NCBI RefSeq assembly: GCF_963677945.1
Contig: NZ_OY782578.1
Coordinates: forward strand, 1,860,001-1,924,000
DNA: 64,000 nt
Direction: 5' to 3'
Source: an uncultured Bacteroides sp.
GTDB taxonomy: Bacteria; Bacteroidota; Bacteroidia; Bacteroidales; Bacteroidaceae
This document shows, in pieces, positions 28,787 to 36,919 of the stretch. The notes under the pieces were generated by a model. The model did not search any database. It saw only the letters and a list, made by a program, of their open reading frames with translations, and had not been told where the DNA came from. Position numbers and translations under genes: made by a program. Positions within the stretch are counted from its first letter, which is position 1. Every line of letters starts with the position of its first letter.

Positions 28787-29576
28787 AGACTGGACTATTA
28801 TGAATAACAGTCTAATACAATATTTTAGCTGTCCAGATGTTTACAGGCTATACATTTTGTCTCTTACTACGGACAGAGAGCTAAAAACAGACACAACTTT
28901 AGATCAATTAGCGGGTTTTGTTGGTGAAAAGGTTACGGCTTATAATGGCAACAATAAAAGTTTATCATTTACTGATAAACTAAGAGCATCAAATGAAGTA
29001 TCAGTGATAACACAGGATGGTATATCTTATAAGAATGGCAATAAAGTTACCAGAAATACCTACACTTTTAAAGAGCCTGTACCAACTCAATACAGAAGAA
29101 TATCTAAAGGATTATACACATTGGATTTAGAAGTAAAACTAAAGGGTTATATTCTGAAACTATTCTCAGTAGCAGAACCTCATTCCCACCTGATAACAAA
29201 GAGTGCCAGAGAAATAGAATCAACTATTCACGTTACCAGAGCTTCAATTAAAAAGTATAATGAAATTCTTTCTTCTAAAGGACTATTAGAAGCTACAGAA
29301 GATGGTTTGCAGTTGAATGTAGAAGCGTTAATACTTGACCAGCCAGACGATAAGGCAAATAAGAGAATAGCAGAGATTTTTGAAGGGATGGATAAGGTTA
29401 TAAAGTCAAAACTAGATCATAATATTCCACTGAAAAAGAATGAAGCCTGTTACATAGCAGCAAAGAAGGATAACTTTAGTAAGATTAACAATCTCTATAA
29501 TTTCGCTATGTATGTACTTACTGGAGTACCTTATAAGAGAAAAGATAAGCCTATTTTTGATAAAATTCACTTGTAA
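28761..29576 (+). CDS. Putative replication / winged-helix DNA-binding protein
   Basis: The 271-residue protein has a region (residues about 5-70 and 125-190) with repeated helix-turn-helix-like patterns (TLDQLAGFVGEK and STIHVTRASIKKYNEILSSKGL). The latter is a wing-helix pattern similar to plasmid-type replication initiators or helicase loaders. No polymerase or helicase motif is visible. The single Trp (KDWTIMN) is TGG and there is no TGA. Position downstream of the repeat-bearing control region supports a replication role, which remains inference. Confidence 0.55.
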   Translation: MNLKKLPFKDWTIMNNSLIQYFSCPDVYRLYILSLTTDRELKTDTTLDQLAGFVGEKVTAYNGNNKSLSFTDKLRASNEVSVITQDGISYKNGNKVTRNTYTFKEPVPTQYRRISKGLYTLDLEVKLKGYILKLFSVAEPHSHLITKSAREIESTIHVTRASIKKYNEILSSKGLLEATEDGLQLNVEALILDQPDDKANKRIAEIFEGMDKVIKSKLDHNIPLKKNEACYIAAKKDNFSKINNLYNFAMYVLTGVPYKRKDKPIFDKIHL

Positions 29577-29579
29577 ACA

Positions 29580-29762
29580 ATGAAAAACTTTCTAATTATC
29601 ATTATTACTGCAATCCTCACATTAAGCATTAGTAATTACCACTACACAAAAGTTATTGACCAAATTACTACTCATTCCACAGAAATGGTTAATAACTATG
29701 AGATCAGAATAGCATTCCTAGAAAACAAAGCAGATTCCTTACAAAATCAACCAATTAGATAG
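29580..29762 (+). CDS. Small membrane-anchored protein
   Basis: The 60-residue protein has one N-terminal membrane segment (about residues 4-20, NFLIIIITAILTLSI) followed by a short coiled coil ending NKADSLQNQPIR. It ends at TAG, four bases after which a new frame could start. Size and design resemble small spanin or Rz-like proteins, but this is weak. No Trp, no TGA. It lies three bases after the replication-like gene and is likely co-transcribed with it. The 84 bases to the next gene show nothing else. Confidence 0.5.
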   Translation: MKNFLIIIITAILTLSISNYHYTKVIDQITTHSTEMVNNYEIRIAFLENKADSLQNQPIR

Positions 29763-29846
29763 GGTTATTAAAGAGATTGATAAACAATGAACCACAGTCT
29801 GTAAATATGTGATTACGAGAAACAGACTAATCTAATAATTAATACA

Positions 29847-30299
29847 ATGAATGAATTTGAAAAAGCTGAGGCTAAAAGTAGAACTTTTTTAGAAGGTTTC
29901 CTAAACCAAGTAGGAGCAACAGATCAAAGACCAACGGAACACTATGATCGTGTAGATTACTACTTTACTTATAAAGGTAATAAGGTAGTAGCTGAAATAA
30001 AAGTAAGAAATATTAAGTACAAAAATTATGATACTCACCTTATAGAAGAAAGTAAATTAAAGGCTTTATTAAAAGCTAAGAAAGATAATGGCTGTGATTT
30101 TGCTTACTATATCAATTTCTTTGATGAAGATACTGTTTACTGATATAATGCAGAGAATATTACTGGTAATACTAAACTAGAAATTAAATACTGTAATGAA
30201 ACCACAGCAGTATCTTCACCAAAGATACAGAAATATATTCGAATGATACCTAAGACAATAGCTCAGATTTTTGTGAAAAAAGATGGCAAATGATGTTAG
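29847..30299 (+). CDS. Putative PD-(D/E)XK nuclease, two TGA codons
   Basis: With TGA read as Trp the protein has 150 residues and ends at TAG 30297-30299; TGA codons are 99 (DTVYWYNAEN) and 149 (DGKWC). In the standard code it ends after 98 residues. Residues about 37-60 (RVDYYFTYKGNKVVAEIKVR) fit the PD-(D/E)XK core: Asp, then E-x-K on the next strand, followed by a helix and a strand. A role in phage DNA processing or recombination is inferred. It has no TGG Trp. Confidence 0.6.
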
Positions 30300-30318
30300 A
30301 ATAATTAATATAATTCTC

Positions 30319-30326
30319 TAACTTTG
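30319..30326 (+). promoter_or_regulatory. Probable promoter of the secreted-protein gene
   Basis: TAACTTTG matches the Bacteroidetes -7 box exactly. TTA, one base off TTG, lies 20 bases upstream at 30296-30298. The ATG at 30348 is 22 bases downstream. The gene could therefore be expressed in the lysogen independently of its upstream neighbours. Confidence 0.5.
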
Positions 30327-30347
30327 TAACTTATAATAGATTAGATT

Positions 30348-30905
30348 ATGAAAATAACGTTATTAACTCTAATGTTACTATTTGCTGGTTTTTGTAATAC
30401 ACAAACAGTAACAACAAAATACAAATGTTACTTTCTAAAAGAATCAACTGATTTAAACAAGACAGATGTATTAACAGTTGGTGAATTAAAGCAAGGCACT
30501 ATTCCAGCTAATAAAGAATTAGCTGTATTAGGTCTTGATACTTGTAAATATGTCTTTTACAAGGTGAAATATAAAGATAGAATTGGTTATATACACAAAG
30601 ATGTAGTTACTGATAACAGTTTAATTCTTTCAAAAGATCCAAATATAAGAGACGAATTTAGGAAGTGTGTGATAGAACATTCTGTTGCAATTGGAATGAC
30701 TAAATATGAGGTTTTAGCTTCTTTAGGCAAACCATTAGAAATTAATGCTACTGTAACAGTTGCAGGTCTTACAGAACAACTATGTTTTGGTAATGTCATT
30801 AACCATTACTATGTAACAGGTTTTACATTACAAAACGTTCAAACTACCTCAGATAGAAAATACATTTATATAGAGAATGGAATAGTAACATCATTCAAAT
30901 ATTAG
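30348..30905 (+). CDS. Secreted SH3-like protein, possible lysogenic conversion gene
   Basis: The 185-residue protein has a signal peptide (about residues 1-18, KITLLTLMLLFAGFCNTQ). Residues about 30-90 have an SH3-like pattern (VLTVGELKQGTIPANKELAV, YKVKYKDRIGYIHKD). The rest (MTKYEVLASLGKPLEI) resembles the small domain in which a protein is compared with a preceding turn in SmpA/OmlA-type outer-membrane assembly proteins. It has no Trp and no TGA and ends in TAG. It probably alters the lysogen's envelope; this is inference. Confidence 0.6.
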   Translation: MKITLLTLMLLFAGFCNTQTVTTKYKCYFLKESTDLNKTDVLTVGELKQGTIPANKELAVLGLDTCKYVFYKVKYKDRIGYIHKDVVTDNSLILSKDPNIRDEFRKCVIEHSVAIGMTKYEVLASLGKPLEINATVTVAGLTEQLCFGNVINHYYVTGFTLQNVQTTSDRKYIYIENGIVTSFKY

Positions 30906-30930
30906 CTATCCACAACAAAGATACACTTAT

Positions 30931-30960
30931 AAGCCTACTTAGTTAATTCTAGGTAGGCTT
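30931..30960. terminator. Bidirectional terminator between convergent genes
   Basis: AAGCCTAC (30931-30938) pairs with GTAGGCTT (30953-30960), with further TAG/CTA pairing inside the loop. TTGTTC follows on the plus strand and A-rich sequence lies before it. It separates the secreted-protein gene ending at 30905 from the integrase gene ending at 30967. Confidence 0.7.
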
Positions 30961-30966
30961 TGTTCT

Positions 30967-32688
30967 TTAGAAATAGTATCTATTGTCAGGCTGGTTAAAT
31001 TGGTCTATGAAATCCTTAATAGAATATTCTTTCGTTGCAGTTGCTAGGCTAAAGCTAGATAAAGAAGCTTGAATCATAGTTCTGATATATCCCTTCTTCT
31101 TTTCAGTATCAAAATACACATCATTGGAATTGTAAAAAATAGTGTAGTAATTATACTTCCTAGATGAATAGTAGCCAATATAAATAACCTGCCCAGTCTT
31201 AAATGTTACTATTATAATAGAAGATGTACGTTCATCATTATATATAACTATGTTATCAATTACTTTATGGATTAGATCATATTTCTCAGTTCCATCAGTA
31301 ATAGTATTGACTATAGAATTTATATCTGAAATAGACTGAATAGCTTCTATTTGGCTTTCTTTAGATTTAATCTGCTTAAGTATAGTCTCTTTTTCCTGTA
31401 AGTATTTACCAGCTTCCTTATTTATAGAATCTACTTCCTTTAGTTTATTAGTATAAAGTTCTGGTAGATTAGGGAACTGTGTCTTAATATCAATAGCTGC
31501 ATTAACAATCAGATTTGCTTTACCTGTTAATTCTGCCTGTTTCTTTTCCAGTCCAGCTATCTTCTTTTCCAGTTCTTCAATTTCTTCTCTTAAAGGCTTA
31601 AGGTTTTCTTGTGTTTTGTTATTAGCCAACTCTTTATAATATAAGACCTTTACTGTCTCCCAGATAATATACTCAATCTTATGACTCTTAATAGACTTAG
31701 ATTTACATTCAATAGTTTTATTTGAAGCCTTTACATATCTATCGTGACAGCAATAGACACTCTTAAAAGGAGAATAGGTATAAGAGATTTTACAATATGG
31801 GCACTTAATTAAACCTCTTAATAATTGGAAGTGTTTAACTCCAGCACTCTTACTTCTGACAGTCCTTTCTTTCATCTTACTAATTGCCAGATCATACAAC
31901 TCTGTAGGTATAATAGCTGGTGCTTCCACTGTTGCATATTCTAATATCTTTCTATATTTCTTTCCTTTTTGGGGCTCTGCACTTTTTAATCTAAGCTTAC
32001 CCACACCCTTATAAACGGTATTAATAAGCAAGGAAGATATAGTTGATACTGTCCAGTTCTTACCACCTTTTGTTTTAAGCCCTTCACTATTTAATATAAC
32101 AGGGATTCTATATGTAGAATAGCCATCTATACAAAGTTGAAAGATTCTTTTTACTACTTCTGCCTCTTCGTCATTTATAGATAACTTCTTTGTTTCTGTA
32201 TTGTAGTCATAACCATAAGGTGCTGCATAAGTATAGCTATAACCTTGCTTTAATATCTTGTTTCTCTTAGATGAGATTGTTCTAGCTTTAAAGGTTGAAA
32301 CTTCCTGCTCTGCTATCATAGATGTAATACCAATAGCAAACATTCCAAGCTGGTTTTCAGAGCCATCTTCATTTAGAGTACGTAAAGCTTCTTTCTTTGA
32401 ATATATACATATACCTTTATCAGCAAATTCTCTTACTTGCTGCTGTAAGAAAATAGATCTTCTACTTAATCTGGATAATTCCCATACAAGAATAATATCT
32501 ATATCATCTTTAGTAAGCTGTCTTAGCTTCTCAAATTCTTCTCTGTCATTTTTGAAGCCACTAATTTTCTCTTCAAACGTATAAACTATATCTATACCAG
32601 TAGCTTTAGCATAGTCTATTAGTTCGTTAGTTTGTTTACTATAATCCTGATCTTCAGTAGATACTCTGGAATAAATTGCACCTCTCAT
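30967..32688 (-). CDS. Large serine recombinase (phage integrase)
   Basis: The 573-residue protein starts at ATG 32688 (MRGAIYSRVSTEDQ); the longer TTG reading to 32712 is excluded because it would begin inside the promoter. The catalytic Ser is S10 in YSRVS. The resolvase domain runs to about residue 145, then comes a recombinase domain (PYGYDYN, IPVILNSEGLKTKGGKNW), a zinc ribbon (IKCPYCKISYTYS, then CC and C) and a coiled coil (about 345-430). All three Trp codons are TGG and there is no TGA. It integrates and excises the prophage and lies at the right end, as expected. Confidence 0.93.
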   Translation of the reverse strand: MRGAIYSRVSTEDQDYSKQTNELIDYAKATGIDIVYTFEEKISGFKNDREEFEKLRQLTKDDIDIILVWELSRLSRRSIFLQQQVREFADKGICIYSKKEALRTLNEDGSENQLGMFAIGITSMIAEQEVSTFKARTISSKRNKILKQGYSYTYAAPYGYDYNTETKKLSINDEEAEVVKRIFQLCIDGYSTYRIPVILNSEGLKTKGGKNWTVSTISSLLINTVYKGVGKLRLKSAEPQKGKKYRKILEYATVEAPAIIPTELYDLAISKMKERTVRSKSAGVKHFQLLRGLIKCPYCKISYTYSPFKSVYCCHDRYVKASNKTIECKSKSIKSHKIEYIIWETVKVLYYKELANNKTQENLKPLREEIEELEKKIAGLEKKQAELTGKANLIVNAAIDIKTQFPNLPELYTNKLKEVDSINKEAGKYLQEKETILKQIKSKESQIEAIQSISDINSIVNTITDGTEKYDLIHKVIDNIVIYNDERTSSIIIVTFKTGQVIYIGYYSSRKYNYYTIFYNSNDVYFDTEKKKGYIRTMIQASLSSFSLATATKEYSIKDFIDQFNQPDNRYYF

Positions 32689-32709
32689 AGCCTTAATTTT
32701 TAATTGATA

Positions 32710-32740
32710 CAAAGCTACATATAATTAGTTATACGTGCAA
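32710..32740 (-). promoter_or_regulatory. Integrase promoter, full consensus
   Basis: On the minus strand TTG (32740-32738), 20 bases, then TAGCTTTG (32717-32710) matches the Bacteroidetes housekeeping promoter. The ATG of the integrase lies 22 bases further, giving a short leader. This is one of the few full-consensus promoters inside the prophage, consistent with expression by the host polymerase. Confidence 0.75.
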
Positions 32741-32973
32741 GTGTTTAATGATGAGTTCATGAATGCAGGCCCATGGGTTCACGGCCGAGGGCTTACTAAT
32801 ATTTCTTTAAATTTTCGCTTATGATACGTCTTATGTACAATTAATTCGCGAGGACAATCCATGGAGGTGTCTGCCGAAATATCTATCATGAAGATGTGTA
32901 GGAAAAAAGTTACACGTTTATTTCAGAACATGAACCCCGCACTTTCTAGTAAGCCAGACCATCTAAGCTTGGT
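32741..32973. other. Right prophage junction region
   Basis: About 230 bases between the integrase promoter and the end of the surface-protein gene hold no supportable gene on either strand. The first part is unusually GC-rich for the phage (GGCCCATGGGTTCACGGCC around 32769-32788 is a near-palindrome). The attachment site should lie here, but no word longer than seven bases is shared with the left candidate (4471-4624), so the core is not called. Confidence 0.45.
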
Positions 32974-35685
32974 TTATTGGTTGTTTACTACCTTAATTGT
33001 TTCTGACGAGCCATCAAGGTATATAATTTTGATAATAACCATTTTTTCATTATTCATATCTATCTGGCATGTAGATTCTCCGACATGAATCTTTGATTGA
33101 GCCTTTCCCGATAAAGTGAATAATTCAACGGTATTCATAAGTTTCTCACTTGAGATATAAATCATTCCATTTGCAGTCCATGTTTTGGTAGGAGCGGATG
33201 ATGCAGTGTTTATACTTGTTGCATCAAACTCAATTATGTTTTTAAAGTCTTTCCATACAGGTGCTGCTTTATATGCATCAACAGATCCTTTGGGAACTAT
33301 TAGTTTACAGGTGTTTTTATTTACACCGCTAAAAATATATACGCCATGGTCAAGAAAAGCTGTAAGGTCTATTGGACTTGATCTTAGTGTGCTTATCTCC
33401 GATAAATTACTGCATCCCGCAAATAAATAACGTCCTATTCCATTAAGACTGGATGGAAAATTTATTTTTGTCAGTTTCGTGCAATAACTAAATGCTTCGC
33501 TTGATAAATATGTTAATGTTTCCGGGAGATTAATAGTTGTTATGCTGGTACGACTTAACGCATTATCTCCAATAGAAATTAATACTTCAGGAATGTTTAT
33601 GTTAGTCAAACAATAACAATAAAGAAATGTGCCACCGCCTATATAATTTAATGTTTCTGGTAATTTTACATCTCTCAGATTAGAACACTTATAGAATGAG
33701 GCATATCCTGTCGTCTTAAGTCCTTCAGGAAGTTCTATGCTTGTTAAACTGTTACAACCTGAAAACGCAAAGTGTCCGATATCTGTTAATCCCACTGAAA
33801 AGTTTATGTTGGCTAAGTTTATACAATTTGAAAAAGCTTCATTTCCGATCTTAGTTAATGTCTCAGGAAATTCAATATTAGCCAAACTGATGCAGTAACT
33901 AAACGCATTATTTCCAATGCTAGACAGTCTTTTTTCGACTTCAACACTTTTTAAACTAGCACAATAGCTAAATGTACTTTCTCCAATGGAAACAAGTGAA
34001 TCAGGAAGCTTTAAGTCTGTTAAACTGCTACAATCCTTGAATGCATTGTTTCCAATGTAATTCACAGTTGCAGGAAAGTCGATGTTTGTAAGGCTGGTAC
34101 AACTTTCAAATGCGCTGTTTTCTATAGAATTCAATGTTTCTGGAAGTTTCATGTTTTTTAAACCGGTACAACCTTTAAATGTATTTGCTTCTACTGCTTT
34201 GAGCGATTTTGGAAGTATAATGCTTAAAAGGTTTCTTTTATCAGTAAATGTACTGACAGGTATAGAAGTTACATTTGTTTCGCTGAGATCGATTGTAATT
34301 AACCCTTGCATTTGAGATTTTATAAATGAAAGGTCGGATTCATTTAGTTGTCCCTCTAAAACTAGAAAGTTAATTTCATTTGCCTTATAGCCTGCAGATT
34401 CTATTTCTGCTGATAATGTTCCTGGAGTATAAATATTTAAGTGTAGGGCTGTTCCTTCATCTTCAACTATTGTTTTGATTTTCCAGTAATCGGCTGTTCT
34501 ATAAATTTCTCCAGATCCTTTAGGTACATAAAAAGTCTGGATACTACCTAAGGATTCCGATTGAATGATCGGAGGCGTTTTTGCTTCAATGATGCAAGAA
34601 CCTACTTTACAGCCGTAATAAGCCTTGTCTCCAATAGATGTTAGTTTTGCTGGAAGATTGATGTTTTTTAAGTTAGAACAATCTTCAAATGCCGAATTTT
34701 TAATAGCTGTAATAGCATCGGGAAGGATAATCGATGTTAAGGATTTTTTTCCGAAATATGAGAAATTGTAAAGTACATTAAAAGCATGTTCTGGAATCTC
34801 ATTTGCAGCAAAATTACTATATGCCATAACATGAATACTCTTCATATCAACATTTGTCAAAACAGGCATACTATCTCTCATAGTAACAAAATCCCTTTGA
34901 TCTATTTGCCCGGAAAGAGTCAAGTCGGTAATAGTTTTTAGCTCATTCTGAGAGAGCAATGTGTGAAGTGTTCCGGCTGTTGTAACATTTATCGATTTAC
35001 CGACTTGAGCACTCCCTTCACTTTCAATTATAAATACATCTTTCCAATAATTAGCTGCCTTATAGCTATCTCTTGATCCTTTAGGCACATATACAATTGG
35101 AATTCCGTTTAAAGTGTATCTCTCGACGCTCGGAGGAATTATTGCTTCAATTTTAAAAGTATTAAAGTTGCATCCGTTAAACGCTTCGTCGCCTATAGTT
35201 GTTAGTGCTGATGGTAGAATAATGTTTGTTAACCCTGTACAGTCACTAAATGCATGGTTCCCGATATTAGTAAGCGTTGCCGGAAGTTTGATACTTGTTA
35301 TTTTTTGGCAATAACAAAAAGCCAGTTCTCCTATACTGGTTAGCGTTTCCGGAAGAATAATTGATTTGAATCTACTTACTGCATATAGTGTATAAAAAGC
35401 ATCTATTGGTATCTCATTTGCCGCATAATTACTATAAGCTAAAATATTAACACCTTTCATGTCAATATTTGTCAGAGCGGGCATCTTATCTCTCATAGTA
35501 ATAAAATCTCTTTGATCAATTTGTCCGGTGAGAGTTAAATTGGTAACTGTCTTTAATTCATCAGAAGTAAGCAGCGTATTAAGTGTACCTGCAGAGGTAA
35601 TATTTATGGTTTTACTCACCTGCCCACAAAGAGGTAGGGTGCAGATCATTACTGCAAATAAAACTAGTGTAAACTTCTTTTTCAT
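32974..35685 (-). CDS. BspA-type leucine-rich-repeat surface protein
   Basis: The 903-residue protein has a signal peptide (residues 1-22) and many copies of a treponemal/BspA-type repeat, about 23 residues, of the form L-x-x-I-x-L-P-x-x-L-x-x-I-x-x-x-A-F-x-x-C. Two sets are interrupted by N-terminal-like modules (VSKTINITSAGTLNTLL, repeated as GKSINVTTAGTLHTLL). The end (MNTVELFTLSGKAQSKIHVG) resembles type IX sorting or carboxy-terminal cell-surface tails. BspA proteins bind host tissue, but here a role on mucosal or plant surfaces is inference. It is last in the operon with the barrel protein and the lipoprotein. Confidence 0.85.
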   Translation of the reverse strand: MKKKFTLVLFAVMICTLPLCGQVSKTINITSAGTLNTLLTSDELKTVTNLTLTGQIDQRDFITMRDKMPALTNIDMKGVNILAYSNYAANEIPIDAFYTLYAVSRFKSIILPETLTSIGELAFCYCQKITSIKLPATLTNIGNHAFSDCTGLTNIILPSALTTIGDEAFNGCNFNTFKIEAIIPPSVERYTLNGIPIVYVPKGSRDSYKAANYWKDVFIIESEGSAQVGKSINVTTAGTLHTLLSQNELKTITDLTLSGQIDQRDFVTMRDSMPVLTNVDMKSIHVMAYSNFAANEIPEHAFNVLYNFSYFGKKSLTSIILPDAITAIKNSAFEDCSNLKNINLPAKLTSIGDKAYYGCKVGSCIIEAKTPPIIQSESLGSIQTFYVPKGSGEIYRTADYWKIKTIVEDEGTALHLNIYTPGTLSAEIESAGYKANEINFLVLEGQLNESDLSFIKSQMQGLITIDLSETNVTSIPVSTFTDKRNLLSIILPKSLKAVEANTFKGCTGLKNMKLPETLNSIENSAFESCTSLTNIDFPATVNYIGNNAFKDCSSLTDLKLPDSLVSIGESTFSYCASLKSVEVEKRLSSIGNNAFSYCISLANIEFPETLTKIGNEAFSNCINLANINFSVGLTDIGHFAFSGCNSLTSIELPEGLKTTGYASFYKCSNLRDVKLPETLNYIGGGTFLYCYCLTNINIPEVLISIGDNALSRTSITTINLPETLTYLSSEAFSYCTKLTKINFPSSLNGIGRYLFAGCSNLSEISTLRSSPIDLTAFLDHGVYIFSGVNKNTCKLIVPKGSVDAYKAAPVWKDFKNIIEFDATSINTASSAPTKTWTANGMIYISSEKLMNTVELFTLSGKAQSKIHVGESTCQIDMNNEKMVIIKIIYLDGSSETIKVVNNQ

Positions 35686-35710
35686 TATATCGGATTAGTT
35701 ATATTTCAAT

Positions 35711-36913
35711 TTAAAAATAATATCCAAATCTTGCCTGTACTACATTAATATTAGCAGCATTATCAAGCATCTTATTATAAACAATGCGGCAAAGAAGTGC
35801 GTGCTTCTTATTTAGTTGAAAATCGAATCCTACACCGAATTTATATCCAATAAAGCTGTTTGGAAGAAGAAAATAATTTTCATTTGTCTCTTTTTCCAAT
35901 CTTCCCATAAGTCTTGTTTCGTTATAGAATGAATTAGATGACTCAAAAAATTGCGAATAGCAGAATTCAGCTTCTGCTGTTGGACGAAATTGTCCTTTTG
36001 GATAGGTATATTTTAATCCTAATCCAAAAGTAGATATTAAACCATCAAACTGATATTTTTGGTAATGACTCTCTAAATCACTGTTTTCTTTGAATAAATC
36101 TTTCTTTCCTTCTATTTTTGATAATGAGGCATCAATATCGAGACTGAGAGATTTCATAAGTCGGGGAATACTGATGCAGGCTTGTCCTCCAATTACAGGC
36201 GACAAATATTTGTTCGGATTAAATTGGGCCGGTTCTGAGTCTTTGAATTTGAAATCCATTATCTGTAAGCCTCCATAGATTATAAAATCTAATTTTATAA
36301 ATGTCTTTTTGTAATCATTCTCAAACACAATACATTCTTGTCCGGGAGCACACATCTGTTGGTGATATTTTTTTGTTAGCTCAATCATTGTACTACGCTC
36401 AAATGTTGATCTTTCAATATTCTTGGTTACTGAATTGCAATCTCTGAATATGTAGCTCAAAAGACCTTTGTATTTGTTATCAGTCTTATACTTGTTGTCT
36501 TCTATTTTATCTGCTTCTTTTGTGACAGCAATCATTTTTCCATCTTCATCCTCAAAGAAATAATATCCAAGGTCTTTCGGATAATAGTAGAGGTCTTTTA
36601 TACCCTGAACTAAATATTCAAGAAACACTTTTTCTTTTTTATTATCCAGGGTTATTGTTCGGGATACATAATACTTAACTTCGTTAATCAGCCTGTAACC
36701 TAAAATATCATCAGGATGGAATATTTGTTCATCTGCTTCTTCTGATAATTTGAATTTGCAGATACTGGAGTTTACTTTATCTGTTCTGAAATCAATAAGA
36801 CCTTGGATGGTATCATTACTGTTTGTAACAATATAGCCTTTTATATAGTTACTTTGTGCATTCGCTGTTATTGTCAGACAAAATAAAATAATGAAGATTG
36901 ATATATATTTCAT
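35711..36913 (-). CDS. Outer-membrane beta-barrel protein
   Basis: The 400-residue protein has a signal peptide (residues 1-19, cleavage after NANA-like ANA-Q). Residues 20-200 form a soluble domain (YIKGYIVTNSNDTIQGLIDF), and the remainder alternates short strands ending in VQARFGYYF, with terminal Phe as in barrel proteins. It lies 25 bases before the BspA gene and seven bases after the lipoprotein gene, so the three are an operon. Its function is unknown; the set may be a surface-display system. Confidence 0.75.
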   Translation of the reverse strand: MKYISIFIILFCLTITANAQSNYIKGYIVTNSNDTIQGLIDFRTDKVNSSICKFKLSEEADEQIFHPDDILGYRLINEVKYYVSRTITLDNKKEKVFLEYLVQGIKDLYYYPKDLGYYFFEDEDGKMIAVTKEADKIEDNKYKTDNKYKGLLSYIFRDCNSVTKNIERSTFERSTMIELTKKYHQQMCAPGQECIVFENDYKKTFIKLDFIIYGGLQIMDFKFKDSEPAQFNPNKYLSPVIGGQACISIPRLMKSLSLDIDASLSKIEGKKDLFKENSDLESHYQKYQFDGLISTFGLGLKYTYPKGQFRPTAEAEFCYSQFFESSNSFYNETRLMGRLEKETNENYFLLPNSFIGYKFGVGFDFQLNKKHALLCRIVYNKMLDNAANINVVQARFGYYF

Positions 36914-36919
36914 GTTGCT

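Larger units (their letters stand above)
4471..32973. mobile_element. Integrated siphovirus prophage that reads TGA as Trp
   Basis: The outer limits given are the widest possible. The left junction lies between the host repeat ending near 4470 and the phage terminator starting at 4625. The right junction lies between the integrase promoter (32740) and the end of the host surface-protein gene (32974). Contents in order are accessory genes, a tail and head module on the minus strand, Abi-like and TIR-like genes, a small DNA-binding/sigma/HNH cluster, a putative replication region, a secreted protein and a large serine integrase. There is no sheath or baseplate set, so a long non-contractile tail is expected. 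No endolysin or tRNA gene was recognised. The prophage sits between two host genes and I see no gene it interrupts. Confidence 0.95.

Noticed and set aside
29763-29846. Overlapping small reading frame with TGA after the 29580 gene (spanin pair idea)
   Set aside because: The alternative frame has no start codon after an upstream TAG and would be very short.
4822-30299. TGA as selenocysteine or as another amino acid
   Set aside because: Many TGAs in structural proteins and coincidence with conserved Trp sites exclude selenocysteine; no selenocysteine insertion element is expected in such genes.
4590-32915. AGTTACA, shared by the left and right junction regions, as the attachment core
   Set aside because: Seven bases in AT-rich DNA is within chance and the surroundings do not match; boundaries remain uncalled.
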